Assembly (NCBI GenBank): GCA_002351535.1
Contig: DEGR01000077.1
Location: forward strand, 542-43,499
DNA length: 42,958 nucleotides
DNA from: Lachnospira sp. UBA2821
Lineage (GTDB): Bacteria > Bacillota > Clostridia > Lachnospirales > Lachnospiraceae
Reading direction: 5' to 3'
Shown piece by piece: positions 9,166 to 17,490 of this stretch. The position numbers and the translations under genes are program-made. Within the stretch, counting starts at the first letter, position 1. Every line of letters begins with the position of its first letter. The notes beneath the pieces were generated by a model. The model was not told the DNA's origin. It was given only the letters and a program-made list of their open reading frames with translations, and did not search any database.

Positions 9166-10056
9166 TTATTTCGACCTGTTTACAAGCTTCTTTATAAGCT
9201 CAAACAAAAAGTCATTATCCCTGTTTAATGATTTTAGCAATTCTATTCCATTGTCCGTAAGCCATTCAACTTCATTGCTTGCCTGCTCCAGTCCCATAAT
9301 TGTAACATAAGTTGACTTTAGATTTTTTTCATCACTATTAATAGGTTTTCCAAGTTCCTCCGATGTGCTGATAACATCAAGAATATCATCCTGAATCTGA
9401 AATGCCATTCCAATATATGAAGCTGCCTTTTCAATGATTTTTGTTTCTTCATCAGAAGCTCCTCCAAGAATTGCTCCTGTCATCATGGATGCCTCTATAA
9501 GTGCTCCTGTCTTTCTTTCATTGATATAATCAAGCATGTCTTTATCAAGTTCTTTGCCTTCTGAGAGAACATCTACAGTCTGTCCTCCGACCATACCGTA
9601 TATTCCTGCTTTATCCGCAATAACTTTCAAAGCTTTTGCCTTCTTCTCAATCTCTTTGCCATTAACAACAGCATTCATTCCAATCTCATATGCGTAATTT
9701 AACAATCCGTCTCCGGCAAGTATCCCCATAGCCTCACCAAATTCCACATGAGTAGTCTTTCTGCCTCTTCTGTAATCATCATCATCCATAGCCGGTAAAT
9801 CATCATGTACCAGAGAATATGTATGAATAAACTCCATAACTGCCATAAATGGTTTTACCAATTCAGAGTCACAGCCAAACATCATTGCAACTTCATACAT
9901 AAGTATAGGTCTTAATCTCTTACCGCCGGCAGTGACACTATAGTTCATTGCACGCATAATATCGCTCTGTCTTGTCTCTTCCTTCGGAAGATAAGATTCA
10001 ATAACCTCCTCAGCCATCTCTGTCTTCTTTTTCAACTTATCATCAAAATCACTCAT
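9166..10056 (-). CDS. ispA: Polyprenyl synthetase, farnesyl diphosphate synthase type
   Basis: Short-chain trans-prenyl diphosphate synthase condensing isopentenyl diphosphate with allylic diphosphates, feeding undecaprenyl phosphate and quinone synthesis. GGKRLRP (44-50), the first aspartate-rich motif DDLPAMDDDD (85-94) and the second, FQIQDDILD (219-227), are intact; the insertion inside the first motif is typical of bacterial FPP synthases. Length is 296. The gene overlaps the end of xseB by eight bases. Product length (C15 versus C20) is inferred from the family. Confidence 0.94.
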   Translation of the reverse strand: MSDFDDKLKKKTEMAEEVIESYLPKEETRQSDIMRAMNYSVTAGGKRLRPILMYEVAMMFGCDSELVKPFMAVMEFIHTYSLVHDDLPAMDDDDYRRGRKTTHVEFGEAMGILAGDGLLNYAYEIGMNAVVNGKEIEKKAKALKVIADKAGIYGMVGGQTVDVLSEGKELDKDMLDYINERKTGALIEASMMTGAILGGASDEETKIIEKAASYIGMAFQIQDDILDVISTSEELGKPINSDEKNLKSTYVTIMGLEQASNEVEWLTDNGIELLKSLNRDNDFLFELIKKLVNRSK

Positions 10057-10258
10057 CTTCTATTTTTCTCCCATTTTCAATAACCTTTAATTTTTTTTCA
10101 ACTCTGTCTATCCTATCATTGCACTGCTTTACTAACTTTATTCCTTTTTCGTAAAGTTTGAATGTATCCTCAAGTGGTAAACTGTCATCATCCATCTTCT
10201 GTATTATTTCATTGAGTTCGTCAAAGGATTTTTCAATCGTCCTTCCTTCTGCTGCCAT
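10049..10258 (-). CDS. xseB: Exodeoxyribonuclease VII small subunit
   Basis: Small subunit of exonuclease VII, which degrades single-stranded DNA into oligonucleotides together with XseA. The 69-residue protein has the family core SFDELNEIIQKMDDDSLPLE (about 10-30, mostly helical) and LYEKGIKLVKQCNDRID, typical of the short helical subunit. It starts at an ATG with AAAGGA/AGG upstream. It lies 22 bases after xseA and its final codons overlap ispA, a standard arrangement in Firmicutes. Confidence 0.93.
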   Translation of the reverse strand: MAAEGRTIEKSFDELNEIIQKMDDDSLPLEDTFKLYEKGIKLVKQCNDRIDRVEKKLKVIENGRKIEDE

Positions 10259-10280
10259 CTGCTTTACACCTGTCCTTTCA

Positions 10281-11492
10281 CTATAAGCTTTCTGTTTTAT
10301 TCCTGCTTATTTCAACAACATTTGCCTTAGCTATGCCATTCTTAATATAAATGCTTATTTCATCACCTTTATTAAGCATATCGATATCAGTAACTGCTCC
10401 CTTATTACTGCTTACATAAGCATATCCACCTGATATTCTCTTAAGTGGTGAAAGTCCATTTAGCCTTTCTGTCATTATTGCCATTGTATGCTTTCTGTCA
10501 TCCAGCTTATCATATATAAGATTTTCCAATCTGTTTTGTAGTTCATCAAGATATATTCTTCTGTCTCTTATAACTGATTCAGGACTAAGTTTTTCAACAC
10601 GAAGTCTCAGTGTTTCTGCCATACTTCTCATCAAATGTATCTTTCTCTCAACAGTTTTATGCATTGTATAACATACATCTTCAATATCAGATTTATACCT
10701 TTCATATTCAAATACTGCAAGTTCTGCTGCCGCCGATGGTGTCGGTGCACGTCTGTCTGCCACATAATCTGCTATAGTAACATCTGTTTCATGACCAACT
10801 GCCGATATAACCGGTGTCTCACACTCAAATATTGCTCTTGCCACTATCTCTTCATTAAAAGCCCACAAATCTTCTATAGAACCGCCACCTCTTCCGACTA
10901 TTATCACATCCACATCCATACTATCAAGACATCTTATACCATTCACTATATCCGGTGCAGCCATTGCTCCCTGAACAAGTGATGGATATAATACAAGCTG
11001 GACAAATGGATTTCGTCTTGTAGATATATTAATAATATCCTGAATTGCAGCTCCTGTTTTGGCTGTAACTATTCCGACTTTTAAAGCATATTTCGGAATC
11101 GGCTTTTTATATTCGTCAGCAAACATTCCCATTTCTTCAAGTTCCTGCTTTTTCTTCTCAAATTTCGAATACAAATCGCCTATGCCGTCAAGCTCTACAC
11201 CTGTAGCATAAAGCTGATATTTTCCATCCCTTTCATATACATCAATTCTGCCTGTAACAACTACCTTCTGACCTTCCTCCATAGTAAATCCAAGTCCTCT
11301 TCTGTTGCCTTTAAACATAACACAGGATATCACTCCATCTTTATCTTTTAACGAAAAATAAATGTGTCCCGACGAATGATATTTGCAATTTGAGACCTCT
11401 CCCTTTACAGAAATTCTCGTAAGCATAAAATCCTGTGTAAACATATTTTTTATATATGAATTAACTTGTCCTACAGAATACACACTTGCCAT
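10281..11492 (-). CDS. xseA: Exodeoxyribonuclease VII large subunit
   Basis: Catalytic subunit of exonuclease VII. The N-terminal OB-fold (about 1-100, with GEVSNCKYHSSGHIYFSLKD) binds single-stranded DNA. The catalytic domain contains GRGGGSIEDLW (200-210), VGHETDVTIADYVADRRAP (232-250) and TPSAAAEL just after it, then a long helical C-terminal part. Length (403) fits the shorter Firmicute members. The ATG has AAGGAAG upstream. Co-transcribed with xseB. Confidence 0.96.
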   Translation of the reverse strand: MASVYSVGQVNSYIKNMFTQDFMLTRISVKGEVSNCKYHSSGHIYFSLKDKDGVISCVMFKGNRRGLGFTMEEGQKVVVTGRIDVYERDGKYQLYATGVELDGIGDLYSKFEKKKQELEEMGMFADEYKKPIPKYALKVGIVTAKTGAAIQDIINISTRRNPFVQLVLYPSLVQGAMAAPDIVNGIRCLDSMDVDVIIVGRGGGSIEDLWAFNEEIVARAIFECETPVISAVGHETDVTIADYVADRRAPTPSAAAELAVFEYERYKSDIEDVCYTMHKTVERKIHLMRSMAETLRLRVEKLSPESVIRDRRIYLDELQNRLENLIYDKLDDRKHTMAIMTERLNGLSPLKRISGGYAYVSSNKGAVTDIDMLNKGDEISIYIKNGIAKANVVEISRNKTESL

Positions 11493-11544
11493 AATTATAT
11501 AACTTCCTTCTTAATTCCAATCTTTATTCACGCGAAGGCACTGA

Positions 11545-11943
11545 CTATAAGAGTTTAGCAAGAATGCCGTTTACGAATGAACCTGAATCATCAGTTCCAT
11601 ATATTTTTGCAAGTTCTACTGCCTCATTAATTGCAACTGCAGTAGGTACAGTATCATCGTATTTCATCTCATAATAAGCAAGACGTATAAGAGAAAGTTC
11701 TACTTTACCCATTCTGTCTTTACTCCACTTCTCTGCTACGGCTTCAATAGCTGTATCTATTTCATCCAGTCTGTCAATAATGTCCTGTACTTTATCATTG
11801 ACATAATCAGCATCATGTAAATCTATATTTAATTCCGGATTCTCCAGATATAATGATTTCTGCTGTGGATATTCTGATTTTTCATAAAATTCACTTATAA
11901 ATAAAAGTACAAATATATTTTTTCTTATTTCTCTTCTTGTCAT
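11545..11943 (-). CDS. nusB: Transcription antitermination factor NusB
   Basis: RNA-binding helical protein that, with NusE (S10), binds boxA of rRNA leaders and supports antitermination. I start at the ATG at 11943 (132 residues, MTRREIRKNIFVLLF), which has GGAAGG seven bases upstream; a start at 11958 would be TTG inside that site. Family features include the N-terminal RREIR...LF helix and the C-terminal LIRLAYYEMKYDD, TAVAINEAVELAKIYG and FVNGILAKL segments. It lies between asp23 and xseA as in many clostridia. Confidence 0.94.
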   Translation of the reverse strand: MTRREIRKNIFVLLFISEFYEKSEYPQQKSLYLENPELNIDLHDADYVNDKVQDIIDRLDEIDTAIEAVAEKWSKDRMGKVELSLIRLAYYEMKYDDTVPTAVAINEAVELAKIYGTDDSGSFVNGILAKLL

Positions 11944-11984
11944 ATACTTTCCTTCCAATAATTTTGTTGCTTATACAAGTCAAT

Positions 11985-12007
11985 GTGGGTGCCACACAGA
12001 CACCCAC
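11985..12007 (-). repeat. Intercistronic hairpin between asp23 and nusB
   Basis: A perfect seven-pair stem (GTGGGTG/CACCCAC, 11985-11991 and 12001-12007) with a nine-base loop lies just after the asp23 stop. There is no T-run on either side, so it is not a normal intrinsic terminator. It could stabilise the abundant asp23 message or serve as a processing site; that is inference. Confidence 0.4.
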
Positions 12008-12012
12008 CATAA

Positions 12013-12396
12013 TTAGTCTATATTTGATTCAACAAGAACATTGGCAACTCTGATATTCACTTCTATAACATTAAGTCCTGTCATGTTCTCAACCGCTGTC
12101 TTAACCTTATCCTGAACATTCTTAGACACCTCCGGAATAAGATACCCGTACTTAAGTACCAATGCAAGATCAACATATACACCATCATCATTAACCTGTA
12201 TTTTAACACCTTTGGATAAATTCTTCATTCCGAGCTTGGCAACAAGTTCATTGGTAATGTTGCCTGCCATTGAATCAACACCTTCTGTCTCAGTTGCCGC
12301 AAGTCCGGCAATAATCGCAATTACCTCATCAGCAATCTGCACCTGACCAATTCCACCATCTTCATGTATCATATGTGTCATTCTATTTTCCGTCAC
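12013..12396 (-). CDS. asp23: Asp23/Gls24-family envelope stress protein
   Basis: Asp23/Gls24 (DUF322) family protein; relatives sit at the membrane and are linked to cell-envelope homeostasis, with unknown biochemistry. The core is GQVQIADEVIAIIAGLAATETEGVDSMAG-like sequence (about 16-45) followed by VKIQVNDDGVYVDLALVLKYG and VNIRVANVLVE near the end. Length (127) is typical. The start is GTG, with AGGAGG eight bases upstream; the later ATG would sit too far from that site. It is the first gene of the long operon, with a promoter at 12449-12476. Confidence 0.93.
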   Translation of the reverse strand: MTENRMTHMIHEDGGIGQVQIADEVIAIIAGLAATETEGVDSMAGNITNELVAKLGMKNLSKGVKIQVNDDGVYVDLALVLKYGYLIPEVSKNVQDKVKTAVENMTGLNVIEVNIRVANVLVESNID

Positions 12397-12448
12397 AGTA
12401 ATAACCTCCTGTCAGTCATAATATCTTCCTAATTTAACCCGATAACTT

Positions 12449-12476
12449 ATTATAACAAAAATAGGCGGAATTGCAA
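12449..12476 (-). promoter_or_regulatory. Putative sigma-A promoter of the asp23-to-spoIVB operon
   Basis: On the minus strand TTGCAA (12471-12476) is followed after 16 bases by a perfect TATAAT (12449-12454). The expected transcript start is about 45 bases before the asp23 GTG. The box lies just outside the spoIIIAH stop, so the housekeeping operon can be transcribed independently of the sporulation operon upstream. Confidence 0.62.
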
Positions 12477-12480
12477 CCTT

Positions 12481-13077
12481 TTAATTAAGTGGTGTTATGA
12501 CTATCTTTTCAACCGGACTGTCTGTTTTCCTTACAATTATATCCTCAACCTGTGCTCTCATTGCATCTGTTACTCCTGTCATATCCATTACAACATCTAT
12601 ACTGTTGTCAGATATATTTACAACTGCATTTTTAAAACCTTTTGCTTCTAACAGCATCTCTATCTCATCTTCGATTTCGGATTTTTTCGTTATGTTCACC
12701 ATGGCATCCACTGCCGGCTGTTTCTGCTCATCTGACAAACCTTCGTTATTTATCACTTCCATGAGTGATTCTTTATCCTGTGCTCTCTGCTGTTCACGGT
12801 CAATCTTTGCATTTGTTGCAAATGTATCTGCATTTGTCAGAACAGCTTCTCCGGGTTCATATGTAGTCTCCTCCTGAGCTTCAATATTTTCCTCTTTACC
12901 ATTGTTACCTTCTTCTATAATCTCCCCCTTATCGGTAAGATAAGTTTTTTTATCATTGCTCCGCGAAGCCTGTGTATCCTTTATATTTTTTTGTGCATAA
13001 CTGTAATACCCTGCAGCCGCAATTATTAATGCCAATGCTGTTATCATAACCTGATTCTTTCTAATAATAGTAATCAC
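12481..13077 (-). CDS. spoIIIAH: Stage III sporulation protein AH
   Basis: Mother-cell membrane protein whose C-terminal YscJ/FliF-like ring domain crosses the intermembrane space and binds forespore SpoIIQ, forming the channel that keeps the forespore active. One membrane helix (about 9-28) is followed by an acidic low-complexity linker (about 30-95) and the ring domain (about 100-198, ending EKIVITPLN). Start GTG at 13077 directly abuts the spoIIIAG stop (TAG GTG), with AAAGGA upstream. Length 198. The linker sequence is poorly conserved as usual. Confidence 0.92.
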   Translation of the reverse strand: MITIIRKNQVMITALALIIAAAGYYSYAQKNIKDTQASRSNDKKTYLTDKGEIIEEGNNGKEENIEAQEETTYEPGEAVLTNADTFATNAKIDREQQRAQDKESLMEVINNEGLSDEQKQPAVDAMVNITKKSEIEDEIEMLLEAKGFKNAVVNISDNSIDVVMDMTGVTDAMRAQVEDIIVRKTDSPVEKIVITPLN

Positions 13078-13662
13078 CTATCCTTTCATTTCTATCACTG
13101 ATATTTTATGTACAGATACTTCAAATAATGACTTAATTACATTTGTGATTTTTTCTACAACAACCGGATTTCCTCCACCTTGTGCAACAACAGCCACACC
13201 TTTTATAACCGGTTTTTTTGAAGAAATTACATATGGAGAATTATCTCCATTTTCACCGGCTCCAAGCACAACCCTGTCCTCCTGTGATATGTCACTTGAT
13301 ATAACTTCTTCACCTTCCTTTGCCTGCTTAACCTCACTACTTTTTGTATATGGCTGTTCCCTTAGTACAATCTGCTTTCCGTTATCCTCAACCGTTATCA
13401 TAACATTTACCTTTCCCACCCCTTTTACACTCTCAAGAATATCCTTAAGCTGCTTTTCCATAACCGAAGCATACCCATTATCGTTATCTTTATTTTCTAC
13501 ATTTACAACATTCTCATTTTTCCTTTTATTTTTATTATTATCAGGAAACACTGTTGTCCCGACTATAAGAAGTACACCGGCAAGTGCAAGCATTATCCAC
13601 TTATCTATACTTATACTTAAAAATGATTTTTTATTACTCATTTTTTTAAATATTTCTAACAT
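13078..13662 (-). CDS. spoIIIAG: Stage III sporulation protein AG
   Basis: Ring-forming component of the SpoIIIA-SpoIIQ channel in the mother-cell membrane. A membrane helix (about 23-40, WIMLALAGVLLIVGTTVF) precedes a Lys/Asn-rich linker and the ring-building domain with LKDILESVKGVGKVNVMITVE (split around 73-93) and KPVIKGVAVVAQGGGNPVV (about 149-167). Length 194. ATG with AGGAG eight bases upstream. Its start overlaps the end of spoIIIAF by 17 bases. Confidence 0.94.
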   Translation of the reverse strand: MLEIFKKMSNKKSFLSISIDKWIMLALAGVLLIVGTTVFPDNNKNKRKNENVVNVENKDNDNGYASVMEKQLKDILESVKGVGKVNVMITVEDNGKQIVLREQPYTKSSEVKQAKEGEEVISSDISQEDRVVLGAGENGDNSPYVISSKKPVIKGVAVVAQGGGNPVVVEKITNVIKSLFEVSVHKISVIEMKG

Positions 13663-14107
13663 TAATAATTCTCCTGTCTATATGAAATACTGATGCCACC
13701 TGTTCTTTTACATATGTATCTATTTCTTCATCCGTAAGATTGTTATTATTCTGTTTAATCATAATATATATTCTGTTTATATCTTTATCATTACAATTCA
13801 CACTCACATCACCTGAAAGTCCGTTAGATACTAATATGTTATTAACTTCCGATTCATATAGTTTCATATACATGTCCGACCGGGTTAGCGATACATTATT
13901 AATCCTGTTATAGCTTTCATTTACAATTTCATTAATGTCCACTCCCTTAAGATTTAATAAGGGCTGAATCATTATTAATGTCATTATTGCGCCTATCATA
14001 AACCTGATTATTTTAGCATCATTATTGTCAGGCATAATATTCTTAAGAATATTACACAGTATAACGAAAGCTACAAGTTTCTGTGTATATTCCCATAAAT
14101 ACTCCAC
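13646..14107 (-). CDS. spoIIIAF: Stage III sporulation protein AF
   Basis: Small membrane protein of the SpoIIIA complex. Two N-terminal membrane helices (about 8-25 and 32-50, ending MTLIMIQPLLNL) are followed by a soluble domain with GLSGDVSVNC and RRIINVRNI at the end. I prefer the GTG at 14107 (153 residues) because AGAGGTGG lies six bases upstream and the protein then begins VEYLWEYTQKL, like relatives. An ATG at 14128 adds seven residues but has no ribosome binding site. Overlaps spoIIIAG. Confidence 0.88.
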   Translation of the reverse strand: MEYLWEYTQKLVAFVILCNILKNIMPDNNDAKIIRFMIGAIMTLIMIQPLLNLKGVDINEIVNESYNRINNVSLTRSDMYMKLYESEVNNILVSNGLSGDVSVNCNDKDINRIYIMIKQNNNNLTDEEIDTYVKEQVASVFHIDRRIINVRNI

Positions 14108-14134
14108 ATCCCACCTCTCTTTCAGCATGTCCGT

Positions 14135-15262
14135 TTATTTAGTAGACACACAAACAATTGCTAGAGTTACTATTACGACGAATGCCAGTGTAATGACCAT
14201 TTTATACAACATCTTTATATCATCTGACACAACAGAAATACACTCTGTAATATTTTTTTCTGCCAACGGCTGTACTATAGCAGAAATCACGTTATACGCC
14301 ATAGACGATGCTGCTATTCTCAATGCCGGAATTGCCGCTATTGCTATAACTGCCACAAGTCCCGTTACACCGATAGCATTTTTTATAAGTCCTCCTGAAC
14401 CCAGTGCTACACTGGTGACAGTATTAGCTGTATTACCTATGCCGGGGATTGCCTGGGCTAATCTGCTGACTGCCAGCACAGTTGTGTTATCTACAGACGG
14501 AAGTATTATTCCTTCTATCATATTAATTCCACTAACCGCTGCCACTGTTGTTCTGAGCATCCATTTCTGGATTCCTCTTACAACACCTGATATCTTAGAT
14601 AGTCTTTTCTCAGAAGACATACTGTCTGCCACTGCCAGAAGAAAATGTATCTTGTTAAAAGGTATAAATATATTTAAAAACATCCACTCCACAACAGCCG
14701 CAACAACAAGTGATATTTCATAAAATCCTACCGCAGAATTAACATTTCCGGAAGCTGCCACCGCCAGAAAATATGTAGGCATCAGAAGTCTCATAAACTC
14801 GAATACCACTTTTGCTATATCAGCCGCTATATCAGTCACTCTGACAAAACCTGCAAGCAGCACAACTAACAGCATAACCTGTGATATATATGTTCCGGCA
14901 GTTCCGACTCCTTTGTTATTAAATATAGTGCCAAAACCGGCTATCACTCCTGACGCTATTGCTATCGCAAATACTGATGTATATATTGACGCATTTTTTT
15001 GTATTTCACTTGAAAACATTTTTAATATATAGTCCACTATATCCTGTCCATTGTTAAAATCCACCACTTCTCCTGTAGTAAGTATTCTTTCGACATACTC
15101 ACTCATATCAAATTCTGTGCCGCTTTCATCAACTATATTCTGTAACTGAGACATATCATATTCGTCTTTTGATAATTCTGATGCATCAGATACACATACC
15201 ATGTTTAAAATGAAATATATAATAGCTGCAATAATATATTTTCTTTTCAACTTTCCCCTCAC
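14135..15262 (-). CDS. spoIIIAE: Stage III sporulation protein AE
   Basis: Large polytopic membrane component of the SpoIIIA complex, remotely like export-apparatus proteins. A cleavable-looking signal (about 1-28) is followed by an extracytoplasmic segment (about 29-100) and several hydrophobic stretches from about 95 to the end. Family segments include GVGTAGTYISQVMLLVVLLAGF and SVALGSGGLIKNAIGVTG (the first split here into two blocks either side of residue 130). Start GTG with GAGGTGAT about nine bases upstream; 375 residues. A 51-base gap separates it from spoIIIAD, the largest gap in the operon. Confidence 0.94.
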   Translation of the reverse strand: MRGKLKRKYIIAAIIYFILNMVCVSDASELSKDEYDMSQLQNIVDESGTEFDMSEYVERILTTGEVVDFNNGQDIVDYILKMFSSEIQKNASIYTSVFAIAIASGVIAGFGTIFNNKGVGTAGTYISQVMLLVVLLAGFVRVTDIAADIAKVVFEFMRLLMPTYFLAVAASGNVNSAVGFYEISLVVAAVVEWMFLNIFIPFNKIHFLLAVADSMSSEKRLSKISGVVRGIQKWMLRTTVAAVSGINMIEGIILPSVDNTTVLAVSRLAQAIPGIGNTANTVTSVALGSGGLIKNAIGVTGLVAVIAIAAIPALRIAASSMAYNVISAIVQPLAEKNITECISVVSDDIKMLYKMVITLAFVVIVTLAIVCVSTK

Positions 15263-15313
15263 CTTTTACAAATCACCTCAGACATTCCAATGCAAAATTT
15301 GTGATGATTAACT

Positions 15314-15694
15314 CTAAAAACCGATAATAATTTTAAATAACGTTTCAAATACAGGTATACATAATGCAACTACCGATAATTTCCCGAATATGAGTATCTG
15401 TCCCGCGATAGTTCCATAACCTGCTTCTTTACAAATGTCAGATGCCAGCTCTGACACATATGTTATACCGGTAACTTTTATAATAAGTGACATATATTGT
15501 CCCGTTCCCGTATATTGCTTTATTACATTTATACTATCAATTATTTCTGACAGCCTGCCAAGAGAGAAGGCTGCTATCACCATTACACCGGCAAGTCCCA
15601 TATATATTCCATATTCAGGCTTGGTATTTTTAAACTGTAATGCCATTATAACAATACTTACAGCCATAAAAGCCAATGATACAATATAAATCAC
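15314..15694 (-). CDS. spoIIIAD: Stage III sporulation protein AD
   Basis: Small polytopic membrane protein of the SpoIIIA complex; 126 residues with three to four hydrophobic helices (about 1-18, 27-45, 70-90, 100-124). Family segments are FKNTKPEYGIYMGLAGVM and ELASDICKEAGYGTIAGQI. The GTG at 15694 follows the spoIIIAC stop after five bases inside a run of seven G, so there is no classical spacing; translation is probably coupled to spoIIIAC. A downstream in-frame TTG is possible but would delete the first helix. Confidence 0.9.
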   Translation of the reverse strand: MIYIVSLAFMAVSIVIMALQFKNTKPEYGIYMGLAGVMVIAAFSLGRLSEIIDSINVIKQYTGTGQYMSLIIKVTGITYVSELASDICKEAGYGTIAGQILIFGKLSVVALCIPVFETLFKIIIGF

Positions 15695-15699
15695 CCCCC

Positions 15700-15894
15700 C
15701 TATAACGAAAACAGTTTTTTGATAGTTTCAAATAATTCATATATGTATGGAACTATCCAATAAAGCACAAGCAAAAGTCCCGCAAGACTTGTAAGAAATG
15801 CATGTTCTTCCCGTCCACTGTGTTTCAGCACCTGACTTATTACCGATACTAATATTCCGACAGCGGCAATTTTAAAAATTAGATTAACCGTCAT
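15700..15894 (-). CDS. spoIIIAC: Stage III sporulation protein AC
   Basis: Very small membrane protein (64 residues) of the SpoIIIA complex with two helices (about 3-22 and 33-52). Sequence such as IFKIAAVGILVSVISQVLK and the conserved HSGREEHAFL turn are diagnostic. ATG with GAGGG eight bases upstream. It lies between spoIIIAB and spoIIIAD as in all endospore formers. Confidence 0.93.
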   Translation of the reverse strand: MTVNLIFKIAAVGILVSVISQVLKHSGREEHAFLTSLAGLLLVLYWIVPYIYELFETIKKLFSL

Positions 15895-15906
15895 TTAATT
15901 ATCCCT

Positions 15907-16425
15907 CTATACTATAAGCAATACTACAAATATCCCTAACATTATTCCCATGCACCTGTATACTTTTACATTTTCGGGAAGTTTCCCGCCCTGTTCATCA
16001 ATAACAACCTGTATCTTTTCAATCAACATATTAAGTGCATTTTCCTGCATCTCACAGTCAAGATACCCCATACTCCTTCCAAGCTCTTTAATTATGTCAA
16101 TCTCATTATCCTTTACATTCAAATCACCCTTATATTCATCAACTATATGTATCCATATCTCCTCAAGTGAATTTCCTGAATTCTCTGCTGTCTTATCTGA
16201 TGCCTTATCAAGTATTTTTTTATATGAACCTGAAAAATGTCTGCCTACATGAGCAAACGCCTCACTTATAGTCGCATTATTATATCTTATCTCTCCCTGC
16301 AGCATAACTAATATTTTTCTGAAATCCAACAATTCTTCATATCTTTTTCTAAGCTTATCAGCTTTACATATTCCCGTCATACCGAGTGAAAATATGACTA
16401 AAAGACTCCCGAAAATCTTTACCAC
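15907..16425 (-). CDS. spoIIIAB: Stage III sporulation protein AB
   Basis: Mother-cell membrane protein of the SpoIIIA complex (172 residues). Membrane helices at both ends (about 4-20 and 152-172) flank a helical cytoplasmic domain; this type II secretion F-domain-like layout is typical. Conserved sequence includes RKRYEELLDFRKILVMLQGEI (26-45) and LGRSMGYLD. The start is GTG, with AAGGAGG ten bases upstream, and it overlaps the end of spoIIIAA by seven bases. Confidence 0.92.
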   Translation of the reverse strand: MVKIFGSLLVIFSLGMTGICKADKLRKRYEELLDFRKILVMLQGEIRYNNATISEAFAHVGRHFSGSYKKILDKASDKTAENSGNSLEEIWIHIVDEYKGDLNVKDNEIDIIKELGRSMGYLDCEMQENALNMLIEKIQVVIDEQGGKLPENVKVYRCMGIMLGIFVVLLIV

Positions 16426-17366
16426 AGTCTGTTTCCCTCCTTATCTGTTATTTCCTTAATCTCACCTACATTTGTCCCATTTCCGAGAAATATAAATCTT
16501 TCAAATATATCTTCATACATTCTTCCTTCATCTCTCGTTATAAGTTCTTCATATGATGCTCCATGTGCCGTTGCTATAATCTTACAACCACAAATAGCAG
16601 CATATCGTATGGCATTTTCATCATCAGAGCCTCCAATCTCATCAACAGCTATAATCTGCGGTGACATTGTTCTTATAAGCATCATCATTCCCTTTGCTTT
16701 AGGACAGCAGTCAAGTATGTCCGTTCTATAACCCATATTATTTTGTGCAACTCCCATGTAACATGCTGCCAGTTCACTTCTTTCGTCTACTACGCCTACA
16801 TTTACTCCCGTCATATTGTCATAACCATCACTCAGATTGCGGATTGTGTCCCGCAGCAAAGTTGTTTTTCCACATCCCGGAGGTGAAATTATAATTGTAT
16901 TTAACATTCTGCCATCATTTGTTATATACCTCATTATTCTATTAGAACAGCCACCTATCTCATGTGCAATTCTTACATTAATCGATGATATATATTTTAT
17001 GTTCTGTATCATCCCATCTTCTGTCACTACTTTCCCTGCTATACCTACTCTGTGTCCTCCCTGCACAGTAATAAATCCCTGTCTTAATTCCTCCTGAAAT
17101 GCATACAGCGAATAATTACATACATATTCCATCGTCTCTTTCATCTCATTCTTTTTCACTATATAAGGCTCACATTTGGTACTTAATCTCCCTGTTCTCT
17201 CATCAACAAAATATTCTCTGTTATCATATCTGATTATCATCGGCTTATTTATTCTCATCCTTATTTCCTGAAGCCTGTCTGCATTCTGCAGAATATATTT
17301 AAGCCTGTTTCTTATATTCACAGAAAATAATCTTAATATTTCATTTTCCTTACATGAATTATACAA
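16419..17366 (-). CDS. spoIIIAA: Stage III sporulation protein AA (ATPase)
   Basis: AAA/secretion-type ATPase proposed to power or assemble the SpoIIIA channel at the mother-cell membrane. Walker A is PPGCGKTT (162-169); VDERSELA (193-200) and the Walker B-like IIAVDEIGG (238-246) follow. Upstream are GFITVQGGHRVGIAGK (98-112) and SSINVRIAHEI, typical of the family. Length 315. The start is TTG at 17366, supported by AAGGAGGT ten bases upstream and no in-frame ATG nearby. First gene of the operon, with a sigma-E promoter at 17398-17426. Confidence 0.94.
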   Translation of the reverse strand: MYNSCKENEILRLFSVNIRNRLKYILQNADRLQEIRMRINKPMIIRYDNREYFVDERTGRLSTKCEPYIVKKNEMKETMEYVCNYSLYAFQEELRQGFITVQGGHRVGIAGKVVTEDGMIQNIKYISSINVRIAHEIGGCSNRIMRYITNDGRMLNTIIISPPGCGKTTLLRDTIRNLSDGYDNMTGVNVGVVDERSELAACYMGVAQNNMGYRTDILDCCPKAKGMMMLIRTMSPQIIAVDEIGGSDDENAIRYAAICGCKIIATAHGASYEELITRDEGRMYEDIFERFIFLGNGTNVGEIKEITDKEGNRLW

Positions 17367-17397
17367 TTTAGCACTTACCTCCTTTATCTTATATTTG

Positions 17398-17426
17398 AAT
17401 ATATGAAGGCATGTACCTGATTATGC
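17398..17426 (-). promoter_or_regulatory. Putative sigma-E promoter of the spoIIIA operon
   Basis: On the minus strand GCATAAT (17420-17426) and CATATATT (17398-17405) are separated by 14 bases. This is close to the known sigma-E consensus (-35 about G/T-M-ATATT, -10 about CATACAWT), with one or so mismatch in each box. It lies 32 bases before the spoIIIAA start, the expected place for mother-cell expression. Matching was by eye. Confidence 0.6.
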
Positions 17427-17438
17427 ATATTTTGCATT

Positions 17439-17473
17439 AAAAAAAACTCCTTACCAATTTATCCGGTAAGGAG
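17439..17473 (-). terminator. Rho-independent terminator after the SseB-like gene
   Basis: On the minus strand CTCCTTACC and GGTAAGGAG (17465-17473 and 17447-17455) form a perfect nine-pair stem with a nine-base loop, followed by eight T (17446-17439). It closes the gene group 17491-23319 and insulates it from the spoIIIA promoter just downstream. Confidence 0.88.
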
Positions 17474-17490
17474 GTTAAACAACTTATATA

